A DNA stretch of 64,000 bases from Chryseobacterium sp. MFBS3-17 (GTDB taxonomy: Bacteria > Bacteroidota > Bacteroidia > Flavobacteriales > Weeksellaceae): assembly GCF_020687745.1 (NCBI RefSeq), contig NZ_JAJEWK010000012.1:124001-188000 (forward strand), written 5' to 3'. The translations under genes and the position numbers were made by a program. The notes beneath the pieces are model-generated. The model searched no databases. It had not been told where the DNA came from and saw nothing but the letters and a program-made list of their open reading frames with translations. This document shows, in pieces, positions 1 to 8,678 of the stretch; position 1 is the first letter of the stretch; the number at the start of each line of letters is the position of its first letter.

Positions 1-3000
1 CCACCCGGATTCATGGTATTTCTACCAAAATGGCTCATGCCGAGGGCCGGGATTTACAGGAAGTTCTTCTGGAATTTCAGGAGGTTCTGAAGAAAGCTGA
101 AGTGGTGGCCGGACATAATATAGAATTCGACTACAATATTGTGGGAGCAGAGTTTCACCGCAAGCAGATGGACAATGTTCTTGCGCAGATTCCAAGTGCA
201 GATACCATGCAGTTGGGAACCGATTTCTGCCAGCTGGGCGGTGGAAAAAACGGGAAATATAAATCGCCGAAACTTTCAGAACTTTTTGAAAAATTATACC
301 AGCATCAGTTTGATGAAGCGCACAATGCTGCCGCCGACGTGAATGCGACCGCACAGGTCTTTTTTGAAATGATGAGAATTGGCGTGATTCCGGCAGAAAA
401 AGTAAAGATTTCTGAGGAAGAACTGCGCACATATCAGCAGCGGCATCCTGATCCCATACAGCCGTTTGGAATCATTATCCGTCGGCAGGTCGCTGATTCC
501 CGGAAGAAGAAAAAAGTTGATTTCGGAGATACCCATGACATAGAAATCGGAGATTATTTTAATTTTCACAACCACAGCATCTACTCGTCCCTGCAGGCAT
601 CAAGTCACATTCATGACCTGGTGGCCAAAGCACTGGACAATAATTTTGCGGCAGCTGGTCTGGTAGATCTGGGCAATATGATGGGCGCTTTCAAGTTCGT
701 GACAGAAGTTGAAAAAACCAACGGTACCATCAAAAAGAAATACCAGGAATTTCTGGAAAGTAAAAAGAAGGCTGAAGATGAAGGGATTAATTTCAGTGGG
801 GAAGAACCACGCAAAGATCCCCTGATTCCGGTCATAGGATGTGAATTTTATCTTTCTGACCGCCCGGAGCAAAAGCAGTTTACAAAAGATGATCCCGACC
901 GCCGGACCCATGTTGTGCTGCTGGCCAAAAATTTCAACGGCTATAAAAATCTGGCAAAACTTTCCAGCCTTGGTTATGTGAATGGATTTTACTTTGGAGT
1001 TCCCCGGATTTCCAAAAAGATGATTGCTGAGTACAGGGAAGATCTGATTGCTTTCACATCAGGAATCAACGGAGATGTGCCCAGTACCATACTGGAATAT
1101 GGAGAGCAGAAAGGCGAAGAGGTTTTCCGGTGGTGGAAAGATATCTTTGGCGACGATTTTTATGTGCAGATTCAGAACCATGAAGTGGATGAAGAGGAAC
1201 ACGTGAATGAGATTCTTCTGGAATTTGCCGAAAAATATGAAGTGAAAATTCTGGCGCAGAATGAAACTTATTACACCGCGCAGAAGGATGCCAATATTCA
1301 GGATATTCTGTTTTGTATAAAAGATGGTGAAAAGCTGTCTTCTCCCATAGGCAAGGGCTTCGGGAAGAGAAGAGGATTACCCGGAAATCAGTATTACATT
1401 AAAGATGCCGAAGAAATCAAACAAAGTTTCAGGCAGTTTCCGGATGCTTTTGAGGCTTACACTGAGCTGCTGGCCAAGTTTGAACCCTATACCCTTAAGC
1501 GTGATGTGCTGCTTCCGGAATTTGCCATTCCGCAGGAGTTTCAGAGTGAAGAAGACCTGGCCGATGGCGGCAAGCGGGGCGAAAATGCATACCTGCGGCA
1601 TTTAACATACGAAGGAGCCAAAGAACGGTATGAAGTGATTACCGATGAAATACGGGAGCGGCTAGACTTTGAACTGGAAGTAATTGCCAATACGGGCTAT
1701 CCCGGGTACTTCCTCATTGTGCAGGATTTTTGCAATGAAGCCCGGAAAATGGGGGTCTGGGTCGGACCAGGACGGGGTTCTGCAGCGGGTTCTGCCGTAG
1801 CGTACTGTACCGGAATTACCAATGTGGATCCCATTGCATATGACCTCCTTTTTGAGCGTTTCCTCAATCCGGAGCGTATCTCTATGCCCGATATTGATAT
1901 TGATTTTGACGATGAAGGCCGTGATAAAATCATAAAGTGGGTGGTAGAGAAATATGGTAAAAGTAATGTGGCTCAAATCATTACCTACTCTGTGCTCGGC
2001 GGTAAATCTGCCATAAAGGATGCCGGAAGGGTGCTGGATGTGCCCATTCCGGAAACCAATAACATCGCAAAACTGGTGCCTTCCACACCCGGCATGAACA
2101 TCGCGAAGGCTTTTTCGAAATTTGACAAGTTGAGTGATGAAGATAAGATTCTGGCTCAGGAAATGAAAGATATTCTGGCAAATCCGGAAGATGAGCGCTA
2201 TGGGGTGCTCTCTGCAGCACAACGTATGGAGGGTTGCATCCGCAATACGGGGATCCACGCTTGTGGGGTCATCATTACGCCGGAAGACATTTCGAACCTG
2301 GTGCCCATCACCATTGCCGCCAAAGATGCAGATATCCTGGTGTCACAGTTTGATAACTCGGTGGCAGAAAATGCCGGCCTGTTGAAAATGGACTTCCTGG
2401 GACTCAGAACGTTAACCATTATTAAGCATGCCATTAAACTTATCAAACAAAGGCATGGTATAGAAATTAATCCGGATGAAATTCCGCTGGATGATGCCAA
2501 AACCTATCAGCTTTTTAAGGAAGGCCGTACCGTAGGGATTTTTCAGTATGAAAGCCCAGGTATGCAGAAATATATGCGAGAACTGAAACCAACGGTTTTT
2601 GCGGATCTTATTGCCATGAACGCACTTTACCGGCCCGGTCCCATTAAATATATTCCGCTTTTCATTAACCGGAAACACGGGCTGGAAGAAATTGTGTATG
2701 ACCTGCCGGAGACCGAAGAATATCTGAAGGAAACCTATGGAATTACCGTATATCAGGAGCAGGTAATGTTGCTTTCTCAAAAACTGGCCAATTTCACGAA
2801 AGGCGAAGCAGATACCCTGAGGAAAGCGATGGGTAAAAAACAGAAAGATGTTCTGGATAAAATGTATCCGAAATTTTTGGAAGGGGGTCGGTCCAATAAT
2901 CTGGATGAAGAAAAACTCAATAAAATCTGGAAAGACTGGGAAGCCTTTGCAGAGTACGCGTTTAACAAGTCTCACTCTACCTGCTATGCACTCATTGCCT

Positions 3001-4454
3001 ATCATACTGCCTATCTGAAGGCAAATTATCCTGCAGAATACATGGCCAGTGTGATGACCAATAACCTGAATAATACCAAGCAGATTACCATGTTCATGGA
3101 AGATTGCCAAACGATTGGTGTTGATGTTCTGGGGCCGGACGTGAATGAAAGTCAGTACGAATTTTCTGTGAATGACAAAGGCCAGATTCGTTTTGGACTG
3201 GGGGCCATCAAAGGGATTGGTGAAGGTCCCAGTGAAGCCATTGTGGAGGCCAGAAGAACGTCACGTTTTGCCACCATTTATGATTTTTTTGAAAAGGTTC
3301 CTGCTTCACAGATGAACAAACGGGTAGCTGAAAGTTTGGTGATTGCTGGTGCTTTTGATGAGGTAGACCAATACCACCGGGCACAATATTTTGATATTGA
3401 TGTATCGGGGAAAACCAATCTGGAAAAGCTGATCCGGTACGGGCAGAGTTTTCAGGAGAGTAAAAATGAAATCGAGAATTCTCTTTTTGCAGATTTTGCT
3501 GATGAGGTTAAAATTGAACCGCCGAAGATCAATCCCGCCCCGGAATGGCAAAATATGTATAAGTTGAATAAAGAGAAGGAAATCATCGGGTTTTATCTTT
3601 CTGCACATCCGCTGGATGAGTTTAAATACCAATATATGTTCATACAGGGTGCACTGAGTAAAATGGCGGTGGTAGATCAGGTTGCGGAACAGGTGATTCC
3701 CGAAATTGAGAAAGTGATTCTCCCGGTAGAGGCAGATGATGAGGATGCAGAAGCGGATCTCGTGATGGTGGATGAAGAGGGCGAAATAGTGGAAGAAGAA
3801 CAGAAAATTGCCGTAGCCAAAGGCAGTTTTAACTTCCTGACTCTGGATGAAATTGATCTGTTTCGTGAGCAGAATTTTGGAGCGGAGCAAATCAAATTGT
3901 TTAATGAAATAAAGGACTATAAAGAAAAGCAGAATTTCAATGCCAATGCCAAAGAATATATGGTGGCCGGCTTGGTCACGGAATATACCATCCGGGATGG
4001 GAGAAACAGCGGCGAAAAAATAGCGTTCATTACCCTTGAGGATTATTCCGGCAGTTATTCCTTCCGCCTGGGAGACCGGGATTATCTGCGGCTGAAAGAT
4101 AAAATAGACCTGCAGCGTTTTCTTATTTTTAAGATTAAATATTCTATAGCAAAAGACGGGCGGGTTTTCGTGAATGTGAATGATGTTTTCGAACTGAAGG
4201 AAGCTTTTGATCAGTTCGCCAAGAGTCTGACGGTTGTGGTAGATATCAACCATCTCCGGCCACAGGATGTGGAGTTCTTTGAGCAGCATTTGCTGGGAGA
4301 GCAGGGTGGAGGTAAGAAGTTGAATTTCTTTATCAAAAATCCTGCAGATGAGAGTTTTATTGAAGTCGTGAGTTTATGCACCTCTGTAAGCATTACCGGT
4401 AATTTGTTAGCGGTTTTTAGTGATTTGCATAAATATGAAGTATTTTTGAATTAA
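1..4454 (+). CDS. dnaE: DNA polymerase III alpha subunit with N-terminal exonuclease domain (5' truncated by window edge)
   Basis: Replicative polymerase; synthesises DNA at the fork and here carries its own proofreading domain. The frame is open from base 3, so the true start lies upstream. Nucleotides 3-440 encode the end of a DnaQ-like exonuclease: the motif AGHNIEFDYN and a later HNAAADVNAT (exo II and III of the DEDDh type). The PHP domain begins near 560 (FNFHNHSIYSS). The polymerase core has GPGRGSAAGSA and the catalytic PDIDIDFDD at 1887-1913, followed by the fingers region (RNTGIHACGVII near 2250). An acidic linker around 3700-3800 precedes an OB fold near 3950-4150 (MVAGLVTEYTIRDGR). 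Exonuclease-polymerase fusion is usual for flavobacterial DnaE, so the length (over 1480 aa) is expected. No terminator was seen downstream. Confidence 0.97.
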   Translation, partial: TRIHGISTKMAHAEGRDLQEVLLEFQEVLKKAEVVAGHNIEFDYNIVGAEFHRKQMDNVLAQIPSADTMQLGTDFCQLGGGKNGKYKSPKLSELFEKLYQHQFDEAHNAAADVNATAQVFFEMMRIGVIPAEKVKISEEELRTYQQRHPDPIQPFGIIIRRQVADSRKKKKVDFGDTHDIEIGDYFNFHNHSIYSSLQASSHIHDLVAKALDNNFAAAGLVDLGNMMGAFKFVTEVEKTNGTIKKKYQEFLESKKKAEDEGINFSGEEPRKDPLIPVIGCEFYLSDRPEQKQFTKDDPDRRTHVVLLAKNFNGYKNLAKLSSLGYVNGFYFGVPRISKKMIAEYREDLIAFTSGINGDVPSTILEYGEQKGEEVFRWWKDIFGDDFYVQIQNHEVDEEEHVNEILLEFAEKYEVKILAQNETYYTAQKDANIQDILFCIKDGEKLSSPIGKGFGKRRGLPGNQYYIKDAEEIKQSFRQFPDAFEAYTELLAKFEPYTLKRDVLLPEFAIPQEFQSEEDLADGGKRGENAYLRHLTYEGAKERYEVITDEIRERLDFELEVIANTGYPGYFLIVQDFCNEARKMGVWVGPGRGSAAGSAVAYCTGITNVDPIAYDLLFERFLNPERISMPDIDIDFDDEGRDKIIKWVVEKYGKSNVAQIITYSVLGGKSAIKDAGRVLDVPIPETNNIAKLVPSTPGMNIAKAFSKFDKLSDEDKILAQEMKDILANPEDERYGVLSAAQRMEGCIRNTGIHACGVIITPEDISNLVPITIAAKDADILVSQFDNSVAENAGLLKMDFLGLRTLTIIKHAIKLIKQRHGIEINPDEIPLDDAKTYQLFKEGRTVGIFQYESPGMQKYMRELKPTVFADLIAMNALYRPGPIKYIPLFINRKHGLEEIVYDLPETEEYLKETYGITVYQEQVMLLSQKLANFTKGEADTLRKAMGKKQKDVLDKMYPKFLEGGRSNNLDEEKLNKIWKDWEAFAEYAFNKSHSTCYALIAYHTAYLKANYPAEYMASVMTNNLNNTKQITMFMEDCQTIGVDVLGPDVNESQYEFSVNDKGQIRFGLGAIKGIGEGPSEAIVEARRTSRFATIYDFFEKVPASQMNKRVAESLVIAGAFDEVDQYHRAQYFDIDVSGKTNLEKLIRYGQSFQESKNEIENSLFADFADEVKIEPPKINPAPEWQNMYKLNKEKEIIGFYLSAHPLDEFKYQYMFIQGALSKMAVVDQVAEQVIPEIEKVILPVEADDEDAEADLVMVDEEGEIVEEEQKIAVAKGSFNFLTLDEIDLFREQNFGAEQIKLFNEIKDYKEKQNFNANAKEYMVAGLVTEYTIRDGRNSGEKIAFITLEDYSGSYSFRLGDRDYLRLKDKIDLQRFLIFKIKYSIAKDGRVFVNVNDVFELKEAFDQFAKSLTVVVDINHLRPQDVEFFEQHLLGEQGGGKKLNFFIKNPADESFIEVVSLCTSVSITGNLLAVFSDLHKYEVFLN

Positions 4455-4572
4455 TTCAATCATAAATCTATATATGAATTTATTCTAACGGTATTTCGGG
4501 GTATATTTTTGAATTATATTCAATAAATATTAATGTTTAATGATTTTTTATCTGTGAAACGATATTTTTTCG

Positions 4573-4580
4573 TAATTTAG
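4573..4580 (+). promoter_or_regulatory. Possible -7 box of the LuxR-type regulator
   Basis: TAATTTAG matches seven of eight positions of TAnnTTTG and lies 16 bases before the ATG at 4597. No TTG is present at the usual distance upstream, so this is a weak candidate. Confidence 0.3.
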
Positions 4581-4596
4581 TACAAACTATAAACAC

Positions 4597-5250
4597 ATGA
4601 AAAAAAACATCATTATTTACAATGGACATGGGCTGTCATTGAGTTTTATGCTTCGATTTCTGGAGGAACAGGGGTTCCAAAATAATTACGATTTATTAAA
4701 TTCTGTTGAACCGGATGAAATTGAACATTTAGTTAATCCAAAATCTGAACTTTTAATACTATGTATTAACGGATTAAACAGTGCAGAAGCGCTGGATGTG
4801 GTTGATAAAAGTCTTCATCGGAATCCGGAAATGAATGTGATCATTGTCTCCATTTCATCTGAGGTGAAAATCATCAAGAAATTTTTTGACAGGGGCATTA
4901 AAGGCTTCCTCGGTAAATATACCGATTACAAGGAATTTCAGTTGGCCATCACCCGGGTCTTGGAAGGCCATGTATATGTCAGCAATGATTCTAAAGCAGC
5001 GATGGTAGATTCCATTTGCAATGTAGATGAGAAAAAGCATGACGGGGTTCACAGGTCCGAATTGACGGCAAGGGAACTGGATGTGCTGCATCTGATTTGT
5101 GAAGGACTGCGCAGTAAGGAAATAGCCGAGCGGCTTTTCATCAGTATTCATACTGTAGATTCTCACCGCCGGAATATTATGCTGAAGTTCAATATCAATA
5201 ATTCTTCACAGCTCGTGAAGTATGCTTTAGAAAACAGTCTGGTAGGGTAG
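4597..5250 (+). CDS. LuxR-family regulator with a degenerate receiver domain (CsgD-like candidate)
   Basis: Transcription factor of 217 aa. The C-terminal 65 aa form a LuxR-type helix-turn-helix (ELTARELDVLHLICEG, then SKEIAERLFISIHTVDSHR), the NarL/FixJ DNA-binding signature. The first 120 aa have receiver-fold spacing but key residues are missing: the N-terminal acidic pair (usually DD) reads NG in IIIYNGHG, and the phosphoacceptor Asp position reads Cys in LLILCINGLN. The Ser (IIVSIS) and Lys (GIKGFLGK) positions remain. The protein is therefore unlikely to be switched by ordinary aspartyl phosphorylation. It converges on the curli operon and ends about 110 bp from it. Enterobacterial CsgD is also a LuxR protein with an atypical receiver encoded beside curli genes; a matching role here is inference. 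Confidence 0.85.
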   Translation: MKKNIIIYNGHGLSLSFMLRFLEEQGFQNNYDLLNSVEPDEIEHLVNPKSELLILCINGLNSAEALDVVDKSLHRNPEMNVIIVSISSEVKIIKKFFDRGIKGFLGKYTDYKEFQLAITRVLEGHVYVSNDSKAAMVDSICNVDEKKHDGVHRSELTARELDVLHLICEGLRSKEIAERLFISIHTVDSHRRNIMLKFNINNSSQLVKYALENSLVG

Positions 5251-5274
5251 CAGAAGCTGTCCCGTATGAAAACA

Positions 5275-5312
5275 AAAATGCAGAGTGCCATATGGTGCTC
5301 TGCATTTTATTT
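5275..5312 (+). terminator. Terminator of the LuxR-type regulator
   Basis: Arms AAAATGCAGAG (5275-5285) and CTCTGCATTTT (5298-5308), with a short imperfect inner stem, followed by a T-rich tail. It may also work on the opposite strand. Confidence 0.8.
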
Positions 5313-5317
5313 TGACA

Positions 5318-5352
5318 GCAAAAAAGAAAGTTGAGGAATAAATTCCTCAACC
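5318..5352 (-). terminator. Terminator of the curli operon
   Basis: Perfect 10-bp stem GTTGAGGAAT (5330-5339) with ATTCCTCAAC (5342-5351); on the minus strand it is followed by a run of T. It lies just past the stop codon of the operon's last gene. Confidence 0.8.
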
Positions 5353-5364
5353 CCCTTGAAAACA

Positions 5365-6861
5365 TCACTCCCAATCTGGCATTTCTGCGTCGGGGAATAA
5401 AGCTGTTCTGTCACTAGTTTGCATGGTAATCTTCTCTATATTTCTGGGCGAAATATTGTCATTGGATGTGTTCATGAAGATGATCTCTGCGTTATTCGGT
5501 GAAAATCTGGGATCCAGATCATTGGTTCCGTTTGGTTTGCTGGAGGCTACGGACCAGTCTGTCACCACATCTGTGAGTAAATTGTAAGAAAAGATGTGGG
5601 TGTCTAGTTGTCTGTAACTTGGCTCCTGATGGCCGGAGACATCATGGGTGTACAGCAGTTGGTTGCCATCTACAGAGAAGTTCAGTCCGCCGGCAGCACC
5701 GGTTACCCCCTGCAGTATGGTTTTGATGGTATTGCCCAGCATGTCTATGATGTAGATTTTTACGCTGTAGCCATTGGCATCATTGGTTTTAATGGCTATT
5801 TTACTGCTGTCATAACTCCAGTCTACTTCCGAGATAAAGCTGCCGTCCGGTGTACTGTAAATCAGCTGATGGCCACTGCCGTCTTTATTGATTTTATAGA
5901 GATTATTGAAGTTGGCATACAGGAAGTCCTGTCCGTTGGTGCTCCAGGAAAAATCAATTTCAGCGTTATCAAAGCCAGCTACCGGCACTGTGGTTACCTG
6001 GAATTCCTGAGAACCATCGGGTTTTGCGGTAAAAATTTGTGCATTACCGCCTACGGTCCTCAGAAATGCAATGAGTCCTGCATTCTGGTTGAGTCTGGGC
6101 CGCCAGCTGTTGCTGTTAGACGTGGTAAACGGAAAATTGGTATTGGTTTCATTGGCAGATACGATATAGTAATTACCATTGGCATGTTTTTTCACATAAT
6201 GGAATCTGTTATTGGGTGTGGTGCTGGTTTTGAACCGGAACACCGGACTGTTTACCGGCGGATTAATACCGTCATTCGCCTCAACCTGCCAGTAATAAGT
6301 GACCCCAAATTTCAGGCTGTCCAGGTAATAATGGGTGTCGGTAAGGTCGTTTACCGTAATGACGTTCAGGTCAAAATCATTTTTGATCACTACTTTGTAT
6401 TTCAGTATGTCTGTAGAATCAGGGTCTGTGCTGCTCCAGCTCAAATCTACTTCCAGTGGCTGGTCTGTCGCATTGTCTATAGGACTGATGAGGACTGGTA
6501 CAGAGGGTGGCGAGTTCAGTGAGTTGTCATCGCTCATTTCAAATACCACGGTCACTACCTGCTGTTCTGTTTTCAGGTTTACCCCCTGAAAGCTGGTGAT
6601 GTACCCGTTCAGTTCTGCACGTACCGAATAATCACCCAGCGGAATATTCTCGATGATGAAGCTGCCATCGTCCCCGGTAAATACTGTTTCGGTAGTGGGA
6701 GAGGTGTGTACTTTTACATTCTTCAGTGGTTCATTGGTGCCTTGTTTTACGACAAGACCTTTTACGGTTCCGGTTTCTACCTTGCCCACCAGTTCTTCGC
6801 TGCACGAACTCAGGGAGAGCAGCAGCAACAAGACAGATATATATTGTATAATAGTTTTCAT
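5365..6861 (-). CDS. Lipoprotein with CarboxypepD-regulatory-like, FN3-like and beta-propeller (PD40) regions; last gene of the curli operon
   Basis: 498 aa. A signal peptide ends in a lipobox (LSLSSC, Cys 20). Residues about 33-110 look like a carboxypeptidase regulatory-like beta-sandwich (GDDGSFIIENIPLGDYSV). Residues about 117-212 look like an FN3-type domain (YKVVIKNDF, GVTYYWQVEAND). The rest has TolB/PD40 propeller repeats (SPNNAEIIFM, FSWSTNGQDFLY, DWSYDSSKIAI). Its ATG is 4 bases after the csgG stop codon, so it is very probably co-transcribed and possibly translationally coupled. E. coli curli operons have no such gene. The lipid anchor and propeller suggest a periplasmic or outer-membrane scaffold for the secretion pore, but that is inference and no enzymatic motif was seen. 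Confidence 0.85.
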   Translation of the reverse strand: MKTIIQYISVLLLLLSLSSCSEELVGKVETGTVKGLVVKQGTNEPLKNVKVHTSPTTETVFTGDDGSFIIENIPLGDYSVRAELNGYITSFQGVNLKTEQQVVTVVFEMSDDNSLNSPPSVPVLISPIDNATDQPLEVDLSWSSTDPDSTDILKYKVVIKNDFDLNVITVNDLTDTHYYLDSLKFGVTYYWQVEANDGINPPVNSPVFRFKTSTTPNNRFHYVKKHANGNYYIVSANETNTNFPFTTSNSNSWRPRLNQNAGLIAFLRTVGGNAQIFTAKPDGSQEFQVTTVPVAGFDNAEIDFSWSTNGQDFLYANFNNLYKINKDGSGHQLIYSTPDGSFISEVDWSYDSSKIAIKTNDANGYSVKIYIIDMLGNTIKTILQGVTGAAGGLNFSVDGNQLLYTHDVSGHQEPSYRQLDTHIFSYNLLTDVVTDWSVASSKPNGTNDLDPRFSPNNAEIIFMNTSNDNISPRNIEKITMQTSDRTALFPDAEMPDWE

Positions 6862-6865
6862 GATT

Positions 6866-8239
6866 TTAATTTTTTTTGCTGTTTGAACTAAAATAATAAT
6901 TGATACCTATTCCTGCATGTATTCCGTGGTCCTTGCGGCTTCCGCGAATCAGGTCGTCCCAGTCATCGGTAAAGCCCAGGTCGTATTGTGTTACGGCACG
7001 GATTCCAAGGTTGGGTTTTGCAAGGTATTCGAGGCCACCGCCAAACTGAACTTTGAATCTTGTTTTGTCCGGCAGCAGGAAAGATCCGGCACCGGCGTAT
7101 ACAAATGGTGTCAATTTGTACTTCGGTGTAATCATGTACTCGATGTTGATATCAGTCATTACTCCGGATTTCTTGATGATGTCTCTGTTTTCTATGGTGG
7201 CATACCCGAAATTTACTTCGGCATTGATGTGGTTGGTGATGAAGTGTTTATAACCCACCTTTCCGCCCAGGGTCATTCTGGCATCGGTATAATCCCCTTT
7301 GATCTGATAGCCTTCCAGGTATCCGAAGATGGAATTTTTCTGGCGGTGATTTTCATGGATTTTGTCTTCAATAAACCGGTTGTTGTTTACTTGTTGTTCG
7401 GAACGGTATGCGGTAATGATTTTATTGAAATCATTGGGGTTCCGCAGTTTGTTGGCCCACAGGTTATCCTTTACGCCTTCCACAATCAGAGAGTAAACTG
7501 CTTTCTCTATGGCTTCTGTTACCGCCAGGTGTACGGGTTCGTTCTGGGTAATGCCGACATCAGATTCCAGCAATCTTTCGGTGTCTATAAATCTGAAGAA
7601 GTTTCCGCTTACGCTGGTAGAAAGTATGGTTTTTGAAGTGTAAACAGTTTTCAGGATTTCCCCGGATGAGGTAGAAACTGCCCGTAAATATACGGTAATG
7701 CGGTCCTGTCTGTACTGTGCGCTGGCACCAAGCCCAAAATATCTGGCGCCTAATCCTCCGGTCATCACGTTGGTGTCATAGGAGATTACGCCGCCTTCCA
7801 GAATCATCCCTGCAAACAGCAAAGGTGCTAATGGGACGTTTTCAGACCGGTTCATCTCGGAGTATTCCTTTCTGGTACTGCGTATGATCTGTCTCTCATT
7901 CAGTAGATTCCCGATGTTTTCGCGTTCTATGGCGGTAAACCACTTGCTGTCTTCCAGTGCTTTCAGCAGGATAGCGGTGGTGCCTTGTGGGATGGCGGTG
8001 CTCCAGCTGGCGCCATTTTCCAGTGCTTTGTACTGGCCTGTCTGATCTCTGAATTTATAAACGCCTACCACAATCTTATCTTTGGGAGCGGGCAGGCTCT
8101 GTATTACAGGAGTAGATGGGGTAATTTCTCCCATTGTGGATTTCTCTTTTGTAGTAGGAATGTTGAGTAACTTACAACTGTGGAGAAGCAGAACAATAAG
8201 AGAAAGAAGAGTGATTCTTAATGTATGGTGTGTTTTCAT
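6866..8239 (-). CDS. csgG: CsgG curli secretion channel with extra C-terminal barrel-like region
   Basis: Outer-membrane lipoprotein that forms the curlin export pore. 457 aa against about 277 in E. coli. The lipobox is LLLHSC (Cys 22). Residues 50-280 follow E. coli CsgG closely as I recall it: VVGVYKFRDQTGQ, STAIPQGTTAILL, NLLNERQIIR, GGLGARYFGLGA, TSKTILS, FFRFIDTERLLE, NEPVHLAVTEAIE. In the pore-constriction segment the E. coli NF pair appears to read SW (Trp 79). Residues about 300-457 are additional: alternating strands with aromatic ends (LGGKVGYKHF, AEVNFGYATI, FVYAGAGSF, HAGIGINYYF), like a small outer-membrane beta-barrel. The gene lies between csgF (23-bp gap) and the propeller lipoprotein. 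Confidence 0.95.
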   Translation of the reverse strand: MKTHHTLRITLLSLIVLLLHSCKLLNIPTTKEKSTMGEITPSTPVIQSLPAPKDKIVVGVYKFRDQTGQYKALENGASWSTAIPQGTTAILLKALEDSKWFTAIERENIGNLLNERQIIRSTRKEYSEMNRSENVPLAPLLFAGMILEGGVISYDTNVMTGGLGARYFGLGASAQYRQDRITVYLRAVSTSSGEILKTVYTSKTILSTSVSGNFFRFIDTERLLESDVGITQNEPVHLAVTEAIEKAVYSLIVEGVKDNLWANKLRNPNDFNKIITAYRSEQQVNNNRFIEDKIHENHRQKNSIFGYLEGYQIKGDYTDARMTLGGKVGYKHFITNHINAEVNFGYATIENRDIIKKSGVMTDINIEYMITPKYKLTPFVYAGAGSFLLPDKTRFKVQFGGGLEYLAKPNLGIRAVTQYDLGFTDDWDDLIRGSRKDHGIHAGIGINYYFSSNSKKN

Positions 8240-8262
8240 GGGTTTTTCTTTTAGTGTTAACC

Positions 8263-8673
8263 TTAGCCGGGGACCACAATTTCAGACTGCTCGCCGGTGC
8301 TGGTATTCAGGATGTTGATCAGCAGGCCCTGGGATGTCTGAATCACCTCCAGATAAATAGATCCGAAGATGTAGGTTCCGGGTTTAATTTCACCGTCACC
8401 AAACTGCTCACCAAAAAGCTTTCTGGACAATTCGCTGAGGATTTGCCGGTTCAGACTTTCGGTGAAACTGTCCAGTGAATTGAGATCCCGAAGTAGATCA
8501 AAACGGGAATCTCCTCCATCAAACTGGTTCTGGGCACTTGCGGAGCTCAGAAGCCACTGGTAATTGAAAGTGTCGCCTCCAAAAGCCGGATTGATGGGCT
8601 TGTACACAAGTTGTTGCGCCTGGGCTGTAATAAAGCCGGTCAGGAGCAGGGTGAGTATATAAAAAAGTTTCAT
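8263..8673 (-). CDS. csgF: CsgF curli assembly/anchoring factor
   Basis: In E. coli CsgF binds CsgG at the cell surface and couples nucleation to secretion. 136 aa, with a signal peptide ending near AQAQ. The mature N-terminus has the pore-binding motif (LVYKPINPAFGGD, with the invariant NPxFGG), followed by LLSSASAQNQF, LDSFTESLNRQIL and the C-terminal strands YIFGSIYLEVIQ and GLLINILNTSTGEQSEI. All of these recall the E. coli protein and the length is normal. It starts 5 bases after the CsgE-fusion stop codon. Confidence 0.95.
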   Translation of the reverse strand: MKLFYILTLLLTGFITAQAQQLVYKPINPAFGGDTFNYQWLLSSASAQNQFDGGDSRFDLLRDLNSLDSFTESLNRQILSELSRKLFGEQFGDGEIKPGTYIFGSIYLEVIQTSQGLLINILNTSTGEQSEIVVPG

Positions 8674-8678
8674 GGTTT

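Noticed and set aside
1662-4289. Long open frames on the strand opposite dnaE (for example 3306-4289, 327 codons)
   Set aside because: Mirror frames of a strongly conserved coding gene; no leader, domain or signal peptide of their own.
5608-7636. Plus-strand open frames of 304 and 239 codons over the propeller lipoprotein and csgG
   Set aside because: Antisense shadows; the minus-strand products have clear family motifs and operon spacing.
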